This document shows positions 55,801 to 64,000 of a DNA stretch of 64,000 bases, one piece after another. A program made the position numbers and the translations under genes. The notes under the pieces are model-generated. The model did not search any database, was not told where the DNA came from, and was given only the letters and a program-made list of their open reading frames with translations. The DNA is from Rhizophagus irregularis (lineage: Eukaryota; Glomeromycota; Glomeromycetes; Glomerales; Glomeraceae). The stretch lies in assembly GCF_026210795.1 (NCBI RefSeq), contig NC_089448.1, positions 1,426,001-1,490,000 on the forward strand. The letters are read 5' to 3'. Every line of letters starts with the position of its first letter. The first letter of the stretch is position 1.

Positions 55801-56574
55801 AAACGTTATACGACTCTGCAATCCATTCGGTATCTTGCAGATGGTGGAATTGATCCTCGAAACTTATGATCCAGCATTGAATTTATGAATATATCTCAAG
55901 ATTTTAATCATTTATTCAAAGATTGGTTTATTATGAAAAATTCAGAGATGGATGACGAAGAACTATTAGAAGGTAATAAATATATTTATTATAAATAGTT
56001 AAAAATGACTATGTGCTAACATTTTTAAATAGTCTGTTCACAGTCTAGTCAATTCCGAAATATAATGCTAAGAAAGCCAATATCAGGTCGCAACACGAAT
56101 ATTGTCATTGATACAACGTTTCAAATTGATTTGTCTCTTGTATACGAAAGTTTTGGATATCATACATCAATGATCAACAAAACTTTTAGTTTTTATAAAT
56201 ACGCATCTTATATCAGTGGCGAAGCCCAACACCATTTGAATATAGACGATGTGGTGACCATTCAAGTGGCCAATTATGGTGAAAGTTACGCAGTCATCAA
56301 AGGAATTTTTAAACACAAAAGCAACGATGGTTATTTCTATCCATTTATTTACGTCAATTGGTTTGAAGATGCCAATAAGAATCACGACAAATTGGATTGT
56401 CCAATCTTTGTTCTTCGTCGTGATGATTTTTATCGCAATATTTTTCCATTAACGGTTATAGATAAAGTTCGAAAGGTGCATTTTGTACATGATTGTAATG
56501 CAAGATGCAAGGATAGTCATGATTCGGAAAATAAGCATTATTTAAAAAATGACTTCTTTTTCGAAGCTATTTAA
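52832..56574 (+). pseudogene. Plavaka-like transposase with BAH-like domain, broken (element 2)
   Basis: Exons inferred at 52832-53170, 53315-53444, 53522-53881, 54006-55417, 55624-55972 and 56033-56574. The block order is that of the 21893 gene: acidic start, FGPGI and WHGDLWAESPLFG, BAH-like FAIYKENGNQRFGQIRSIVS, IYYDDFGTYRNVYHSLGG, FVPFGSYFEEF, TADLPQGNDLTG, GCRTC, SFMMSDHLRLGMVMPFILNR and VHFVHDC. Stops interrupt it near 53623 (N-stop-LPL), 54428, 54635, 54678 (Trp site, TGG to TAG) and 55867. Intron positions differ from element 1: two extra near the N-terminus, and the one before GCRTC is absent. Confidence 0.8.
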
Positions 56575-57059
56575 ATATACAGTATGTAAGTTTTTCTTTA
56601 TTTGTTTCTATCATTTCTTACTTGTATTAACTTTATTTCCAAAAGGCAAGTGCTGAAAAAGAACGTTAAAGATGAAAAACTTTATCTGGTTACATGAACG
56701 AATTAATCCATTAAACACGTATTGTTAATTTAATTCTTAAATATTTTCAATCAAACTTTATCTGTTTAGTTGTTATCATACATGAAGCTGCGTAAATCTC
56801 AAGTTGTACTCCATGGAATCATATAGAATTGTATGTAATAAGGCTTTCTTTTTTTTTATTAAAGGTTTACTTTACTTTCAAGGAACTTAATTAACGTTTT
56901 CATACTCATTTTTTAGGTACTAGACCGGACTTGGATAAGACTTTATTTTGCGAACTTGGACCGGATTACATTAAATAGAATAGAATATTACTTTATGTTT
57001 ATTGTAGAGAATATATGAATATACTATAGAGTTACTGCGCATTTGCTACAAATTTATTA
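56575..57059. other. Element 2 interior, no gene
   Basis: AT-rich 3' flank of the transposase gene; nothing supported. Confidence 0.4.
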
Positions 57060-57250
57060 TATAACTGCTTTAAATAATCTACATGTTTACTTTATAAATG
57101 CTTTAAATAATCTACATGTTTACTTTACAACCACTTTAAATCATTTATGTGTTTACTTTATAACTGCTTTAAATAATCTATATGTTTACTTTAAATCATT
57201 TATATGGATACTTTAAATAATCTATATGTTTATTATATGGCTACTTCGAA
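57060..57250. repeat. Right subterminal tandem repeat of element 2 (about 33 bp)
   Basis: Five to six units of gctttaaataatctacatgt + ttactttataaat, decaying towards the terminus. It occupies the same position as the GATATC array of element 1 but has a different sequence. This suggests subterminal arrays turn over faster than the terminal repeats. Confidence 0.7.
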
Positions 57251-57512
57251 TAATCTATACTATTACTATACTAAATACATTTCTACGCGTTGAAAATAAC
57301 TTAAAGTAGCCATACGCCTACTATGATAAATGGCGGATATATAGCTACTACATAGCCACGATTTCACAGGTTTCAGCAAAGAATATAACTATATAAGACA
57401 CGACAGGCACATTGATCAATGCAATAATATCAAGTGAAATTTACTTTGATGATACTAATAATAATGAGTAATAATTGATAATAATCTAACAAATAAAGAA
57501 TATTTAATAGAA

Positions 57513-60500
57513 TTAATAATCCTCAATCATACAATCAAAACCCTGAGACTCTTCTTGAACTAAAATTTCAGTAAGTTTGTGACTTGAATAATATGCTTGT
57601 GAATGATACTGGATAATAGAAGTATTTGTTTGTTTTTGCACCAAAAATTCGTTTGCTTCTACAAATTCTTTCATTTCATTTTTTAATTGATTATCAATAT
57701 TAGGTACTAAAAATTTATAATTTTCATTCTTGTTTATTTCATAATATTTATTAATACATCTAATCCATTTAGATATAATGTTTTCAAGCATTTTTATGGT
57801 CGGTCTATTGGAAGGATTTAAATCCCAACATTTTGTCATTAAATCTATATAACATTTTGGGGTATTTTTCATGATTTTAGGACGTTTTCCTTCATAAACA
57901 CTTAAGATAAAATGATGATCATGTGCTTCATGGTTAAATGGAGGAACGCCTGATGTAAATTCCCACATTATCATCGAAAAGCTATAAATATCACTTGCTG
58001 GAGTATAGGGTTTTTTTCTTAATATTTCAGGCGCCATGTAAGGTAAAACTCCATAAATTTCATTAACTTTATTATCAGAATCTTGTAAATCACTTATAGG
58101 TTTGCATAATCCTAAATCAATAATAAATAGCTCATTATAATTATCTGATATTAAAATATTACCATCATGTAAATCACCATGAATTAAATTTGATTCATGG
58201 ATTACTTTAAGTCCTAATATTATTTTTTTCAATAATTGTAACTTTTCTTGCCACTTGAAATTAATTATATCAGATAAACATTTTCTCAAACTTCCTTTTT
58301 TCGCATAACTCATTATTATTATATAATTTAAATTATTTGGATCTTGGGTAATTCCAAAAAATTGAATAAATTTCGAAAATGACTTTTTCTGACAATTATG
58401 ATGATATTTCCACTATGTAAATAACAAAAAATTATTAAACTTTTGAAATAAAATTTGCTATTAAATATATATATATATACTATACCTCATCTAGAAATTC
58501 ACTATTTAAATTTGGTGATTTATTAAGTGTTTTAAGAATAACCTCATAACATGTTTGTCTATTCCATTGTTGTTTGTCAAAATTCCAACTAAAAATAGGC
58601 CCATCTGACCAGATAGCTTTATGAATTTTGCTAAATCCTCCTTTAGCATAATAATCAATACTTGATAAATTATTGTAAGGTATCCACTCCAAAATTTCAT
58701 AACTATTTTTAGCATTCGTTTGTGCTTCTTGAATAAATTTATCAATAAATTTATTTTTACTAGTCCACTTTGAAAAATTTTGTTGAAATCGCCTAGTATT
58801 ACATTGTTGGCACCATTGATAATCAGTGTTTGGTAGCCTGCATTCATTACAAAATTCAACTTTATTTTTAGAATTTGTTTTGTAACTTTGATGCCAATAA
58901 AAGGCCCTTTCTAAATTCCTTTCTGTTCCTTCTCCATTTCTATAACATGCAGCTAAATTAAATATTGCATTAATATGACCTTTTTCTGCTGCTTTTACAA
59001 ACCAATGAAAGGCTTTTTCTAAATTCTTTTTTGTTCCTACTCCATTTCTATAACATACAGCTAAACCATACATTGCATCAATATAATCTTTTTCTGCAGC
59101 TTTTACAAACCAATAAAAGGCTTTTTCTAAATTCTTTTTTGTTCCTACTCCATTCCTATAATGTACAGCTAAATCATACATTGCATAAATGTGATCTTTT
59201 TCTGCTGCTCTTTGACACCAATGAAAAGCTTTTCCTAAATTCTTTTCTGTTCCTTCTCCATTTCTATAACATATGCCTAAGTTATGCATTGCAACAATAT
59301 AATCTTTTTCTGCTGCTTTTTGACACCAATGAAAGGCTTTTTCTAAATTCTTTTCTGTTCCTTCTCCATTTTTATAATATACAACTAAACCATATATTGC
59401 ATCAATATAATCTTTTTCTGCTGCTTTTTGACACCAATGAAAGGCTTTTTCTAAATTCTTTTCCGTTCCTTCTCCATTATAGTAGCGATTGGATAAATTA
59501 CACATTGCATAAATATGATCTTTTTCTGCTGCTTTTTGATACCAATGAAAGGCTTTTTCTAAATTCTTTTCTGTTCCTTCCCCATTATAATAGTGATTAG
59601 CTAAGTTAAACATTGCATAAATATGATCTTTTTCTGCTGCTTTTTGATACCAGTAAAAGGCTTTATCTAAATTCTTTTCTGTTCCTTCCCCATTTGTATA
59701 AAATATGCCTAAGTAATACATTGCAATAATATAATCCTTTTCTGCTGCTTTTTGATACCAATAAAAGGCTTTTTCTAAATTCTTTTTTGTTCCTTCCCCA
59801 TTTCTATAATATACAGCTAAACCATACATTGCAATAATATAATCTTTTTCTGCTGCTTTTCGACACCAATGAAAGGCTTTTTCTAAATTCTTTTCTGTTC
59901 CTTCTCCATTATAATAGTGATTGGCTAAACCATACATTGCAATAATATAATCTTTTTCTGCTGCTTTTCGACACCAATGAAAGGCTTTTTCTAAATTCTT
60001 TTCTGTTCCTTCTCCATTATAATAGTGATTGGCTAAACTATACATTGCAATAATATAATCTTTTTCCGCTGCTTTTTGACACCAATGAAAGCCCTTTTCA
60101 AAATTTTTTTCTGTTCCTTCTCCATTATAATAGTGATTGGCTAAACTATACATTGCAATAATATAATCTTTTTCTGCTGCTTTTTGACACCAATAAAAGG
60201 CTTTTTCTAAATTCTTTTCTATTCCTTCTCCATTATAATAATGATTGGCTAAATAACACATTGCATTAATATGATCTTTTTCTGCTGCTTTTTGATACCA
60301 ATAAAAAGCTTTTTCTAAATTCTTTTCTGTTCCTTCTCCATTATAATAGTGATTGGCTAAATAACACATTGCATTAATATGATTTTTTTCTGCTGCTTTT
60401 TGGTACCAATGAAAGGCTTTTTCTAAATTCTTTTTTGTTCCTTCCCCATTTCTATAAAATATGCCTAAGTAATACATTGCAATAATATAATCTTTTTCTG

Positions 60501-62466
60501 CTGCTTTTTGACACCAATGAAAAGCTTTTTCTAAATTCTTTTCTGTTCCTTCTCCATTTCTATAATATACAGCTAAACCATACATTGCAATAATATAATC
60601 ATTTTCTGCTGCTTTTTGACACCAATGAAAGGCTTTTTCTAAATTCTTTTCTGTTCCTTCTCCATTATAATAGTGATTGGCTAAACTATACATTGCAATA
60701 ATATAATCTTTTTCTGCTGCTTTTTGACACCAATGAAAGGCTTTTTCTAAATTCTTTCTTGTTCCTACTCCATTTCTATAATGTGCAGCTAAATCATACA
60801 TTGCATCAACATGATTTTTTTCTGCTGCTCTTTGACACCAATGAAAGGCTTTTTTTAAGTTCTTTTCTGTTCCTTCTCCATCTCTATAATATACAGCTAA
60901 AACATACATTGCATCAACATGATCTTTTTCTGCTGCTCTTTGACACCAATGAAAGGCTTTTTTTAAATTCTTTTCTGTTCCTTCTCCATTTCTATAATAT
61001 ACAGCTAAACCATACATTGCAATAATATAATCTTTTTCTGCTGTTTTTCGGCACCAATGAAAGGCTTTTTCTAAATTCTTTTCTGTCCCTACTCCATTTC
61101 TATAATGTGCAGCTAAATCGTACATTGCATCAACATGATTTTTTTCTGCTGCTCTTTGACACCAATAAAAGGCTTTTTTTAAATTCTTTTCAGTTCCTTC
61201 TCCATCTCTATAATATACAGCTAAAACATACATTGCAATAATATAATCTTTTTCTGCTGCTTTTTGGCACCAAAGAAAGGCTTTTTCTAAATTCTTTTCT
61301 GTTCCTTCTCCATTTCTATAATATACAGCTAAATCATACATTGCAATAATATAATCTTTTTCTGCTGTTTTTTGACACCAATGAAAAGCTTTTTCTAAAT
61401 TCTTTTCTGTTCCTTCTCCATTATAATAGTGATTGGCTAAACTATACATTGCATTAATATAATCTTTTTCTGCTGCTTTTCGACACCAATGAAAGGCCTT
61501 CTCTAAATTCTTTACTGTTCCTTCTCCATTATAATATTGATTAGCTAAATTAAACATTGCAATAATATGATCTTTTTTTGCTACTTTTTGATACCAATAA
61601 AAAGCTTTTTCTAAATTCTTTTCTGTTCCTACTCCATTTCTATAATGTACAGCTAAGTCATACATTGCATCAACATGATCTTTTTCTGCTGCTCTTTGAC
61701 ACCAATGAAAGGCTTCTTCTAAGTTTTTTTCTGTTCCTTCTCCATTATAATAATGATTTGCTAAACTATACATTGCAATAATATAATCTTTTTCTGCTGC
61801 TTTTTGACACCAATGAAAGCCCTTTTCAAAATTCTTTTCTGTTCCTTCTCCATTATAATATTGATTAGCTAAATTAAACATTGCAATAATATGGTCTTTT
61901 CCTGCTACTTTTTGATACCAATGAAAAGCTTTTTCTAAATTCTTTTTTGTTCCCACTCCATTTCTATAATGTACAGCTAAATCATACATTGCATCAACAT
62001 GATCTTTTTCTGCTGCTTTTTGACACCAATTAAAGGCTTTTTCTAAATTCCTTTCTGTTCCTTCTCCATTTCTATAATATACAGCTAAACCATACATTGC
62101 AATAATATAATCTTTTTTTGCTGCTTTTTGACACCAATTAAAGGCCTTTTCAAAATTCTTTTCTGTTCCTTTTCCATTATAATAGTGATTGGCTAAGCTA
62201 TACATTGCATCAATATGATCTTTTTCTGCTGCTTTTTGAAACCAATGAAAGGCTTTTTCTGAATTCTTTTCTGTTCCTACTCCATCTCTATAATGTACAG
62301 CCAAATTAAACATTGCTTCTTTATCGCCATTTTCTGCTAAAGAATTAATACATTTTTTACACCATAATTCTTCAGTAAAAGGTATATCACAATACGAACA
62401 ATTTTTGGTGTCTATTGTAATAGTACCTTCATCCAAGATATTTAATTTATTAAATTCAGTTTCCAT
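57513..62466 (-). CDS. Sel1-repeat array fused to a protein kinase, with two Cys4 motifs (1626 aa)
   Basis: Two exons, 62466-58486 and 58412-57513, with a 73-bp GT-AG intron that keeps frame. Residues about 22-38 hold C-x2-C-x9-C-x2-C (CSYCDIPFTEELWCKKC). Residues about 49-1197 are 32 consecutive 35-36-residue Sel1-like repeats (AMYGLAVYYRNGEGTEKNLE type), nearly identical to each other. A second C-x2-C-x9-C-x2-C (CNECRLPNTDYQWCQQC) follows. The kinase has a Gly loop YAKGGFSKIHKA, Lys in EVILKTL, catalytic loop HGDLHDGNIL, IDLGLCKP in place of DFG, and YMAPEIL. The catalytic Asp is present, so activity is plausible. Sel1 arrays are protein scaffolds; a signalling role is inferred. Confidence 0.9.
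58880..62340 (-). repeat. 108-bp coding tandem repeat (32 Sel1 units)
   Basis: The DNA period is 108 bp throughout. Neighbouring units are often almost identical, including silent sites (ccttctccattataatagtg and ttctttttctgctgcttttt recur). This implies recent expansion or gene conversion inside the gene. It is also a likely source of length variation and assembly error. Confidence 0.9.
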
Positions 62467-63495
62467 TCGCTATTTAGAAATTTGTTTTACTGGAAAAAAA
62501 AAATTTTTATTTTTTTCTAGACAAATTCTTTTAATAAAATTTTTTTTCTTATTAACAGTATCATGAATGAAGCTGCTAAAAAAGAAATATTTTATTAACC
62601 AAAAATAGAAATTACACAAAAAAAAAAATTTTTCGGTCCGTATTTTTTCCGATGCACTAGATGCACTGATCTGCATTGAGAAATTCCAACATGGGTCGTC
62701 TAAAGTGGAGTAGTTTTGGCCGGAATTACGGCATTAAGAAATTACACCTGTGATAAATAAGAGGTATAACAAATAGTTTTTTACTAACAAAAAAAATTCC
62801 AAGTCCCAGAATACCTACTAAAAATGGAAAGTGGGTGCAATCTTTACTATAATCATGTGATTCTGTCCGCTGTAAACGCCCATGTTCAAAAAAAAAAAAT
62901 AAAAGTAACAAAATTAAACTTGCTTATTTTCTCACATTAAGATTATAAGAAGCATTTTATCAGCATTTTTCTCCAAAAAAAATAAGTAGACAAATAGTTC
63001 TCTTCTACTAGCAAATAAAATAGGATTATGGGCATGTTCAACATTATAATTTGATAATTTAAACAACCATGATGCAGATAAATGCGTCAGAAAAAATATA
63101 GTTAGAAAATTAATAATCCCCTATAAAAAAAGTTAATCCGTGTTTATATTCCATCTTTTTTCCGTAAAAGGTTTATATTTCCGAAATTAATAACTTTATA
63201 TTACGCAATTTATCTAATAATTTACATTTTCCGTGAATGGATCCGTGAAAGGCTCATTGTTACAGAGTTTTTACAAAAATAATGGGTAAAATTTTTTTAT
63301 AGGGTCTAATTTTAGTTAATATGAAGGTATATTCTATTTTAAAATTTTATTTTTTTGATAATAATTTTTTTCATTTATTGTCCGGAACGCCACTTTCCAT
63401 GTATGGTTGATTATATTACAAGTTCATAGATAAAATCACACATTAAAAAAAAGATTTAAAAATTTTTTATTAAATAAAAAGAAGAAATTATAAAT
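62467..63495. other. Upstream region of the Sel1-kinase gene, no gene
   Basis: AT-rich with A-runs. The phrase tggccggaattacggcatta at about 62718-62737 resembles ggccggaatta motifs at 31655 and inside the MITE at 40110-40633. No supported gene. Confidence 0.4.
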
Positions 63496-64000
63496 GTTGT
63501 GCGTCAAGTGTCGATTTGCGTCAGATGCAGCTGACGTGCGTCAGATGTAAATTGATACTTGACGCGCGTCACTTGAATCACACAATAAAGTTCTCCTATA
63601 GTAAAAAAATTTTTTTTACTAATAAAATTATTTTTTATTACGTAAGTAAATTTGTTTGTTACAATAAATTACACATACTATTGTGAAATTTTATGGCTAT
63701 TTAATCTATGTTTAATTAAATATTGTAAATTTACTTGAAAAAACTTGTAATTTATTAATATTTTGAATGAAGTGTTTTCCATGAAACTGAGTCTAATCAA
63801 TTTAATATTACAGGGTTACATATTTTTTAACAAGATTAATAAACTTATTTAATAAAGAAATTTAGTTTAAGTTTGAAAATTTTAATTTAATTATAACTTA
63901 ATTTTGCATATTTTATATCACAAGTTACGCGCGTCAGGTATCAATCTACGTCTGACGCACGTCGGCTGCATCTGACGCAAATCGACACTTGACGCACAAC
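63496..64000. mobile_element. 505-bp inverted-repeat element with tgcgtcaga/tgacgc motifs, at the window edge
   Basis: The left end GTTGTGCGTCAAGTGTCGAT (63496) is matched by the complement of the right end (atcgacacttgacgcacaac, ending at 64000). Arms are about 80 bp with few mismatches and contain four to five copies of gcgtca in alternating spacing. The interior is plain AT-rich. The right flank is outside the window, so a target duplication cannot be tested. Confidence 0.72.

Larger units (their letters stand above)
48886..57383. mobile_element. Plavaka-like two-gene DNA transposon, decayed (element 2)
   Basis: The left end (aa)CTTTGCTGAAACCTCTGA from 48886 pairs with the complement of the right end (tcacaggtttcagcaaag to 57381). 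The core CTTTGCTGAAAC is the same as in element 1. Inside are a minus-strand partner gene (50046-52014) and a plus-strand transposase (52832-56574), head to head as in element 1, but both carry stops. No target duplication can be recognised, so the exact first and last bases are uncertain by 2-3. Confidence 0.75.

Noticed and set aside
48879-57390. A 7-bp target duplication for element 2
   Set aside because: Tested several end placements around CTTTGC; the best match was 5 of 7 in AT-rich DNA with ends inconsistent with element 1. Not reported as a duplication.
59031-61781. Plus-strand frames rich in Leu/Phe/Asn opposite the Sel1 array
   Set aside because: Antisense shadows of the 108-bp coding repeat.

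Overview
The window is strongly AT-rich eukaryotic nuclear DNA. It has short GT-AG introns (65-84 bp), lineage-expanded F-box and Sel1-repeat/kinase genes, and a dense load of DIRS and Plavaka-like transposons. That combination fits a Glomeromycotina (arbuscular mycorrhizal) fungus of the Rhizophagus type. The organism call is an inference from gene-family flavour, not from a marker gene.

Layout. 1-8.2 kb: degenerate sequence with a cut-off minus-strand reading frame, a broken minus-strand gene, a tandem array of intron-like units (about 2.0-3.7 kb), and a poly(A)-tailed retrocopy with a 16-bp target duplication (4.49-5.81 kb). 8.2-45.9 kb: four intact, intronless F-box paralogues on the plus strand (8503, 32109, 36760, 44439). 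Each follows a conserved promoter block near an upstream GGCGTAAT motif.

Between F-box copies 1 and 2 lies a nested stack of mobile DNA of about 20 kb. A decayed minus-strand gene appears to be split by a DIRS-type tyrosine-recombinase retrotransposon (12057-29633) with inverted terminal repeats and a diagnostic internal complementary region. The DIRS reverse transcriptase gene is in turn interrupted by a 13.3-kb terminal-inverted-repeat transposon (14553-27849). Removing that element together with one copy of a 7-bp target duplication restores the DIRS reading frame. The 13.3-kb element has an apparently intact five-exon Plavaka-like transposase of 1113 codons with an embedded BAH-like domain. 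It also has a divergently oriented partner gene and GATATC-rich subterminal arrays.

A second, decayed relative of that element occupies about 48886-57383. It has the same terminal core (CTTTGCTGAAAC), the same head-to-head pair of genes and the same partner family. The two copies define a two-gene transposon family. The partner protein is not one I recognise, and it is the best candidate here for an undescribed component.

The F-box cluster is also peppered with small non-autonomous elements whose ends can be placed: an 8-bp-TSD element (31578-31802), a 9-bp-TSD MULE-like element (38304-38685, with an empty site visible in the paralogues), and a 3.5-kb element with about 400-bp GGCGCC-rich inverted repeats (38965-42476). 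The last one carries an hAT-like MITE, a TA-flanked MITE and a GC-rich hairpin element.

The right end carries a minus-strand two-exon gene (57513-62466) for a protein of 1626 residues: a Cys4 motif, 32 near-identical Sel1 repeats, a second Cys4 motif of the same spacing, and a protein kinase. The last 505 bp are a TGACGC-rich inverted-repeat element reaching the window edge.
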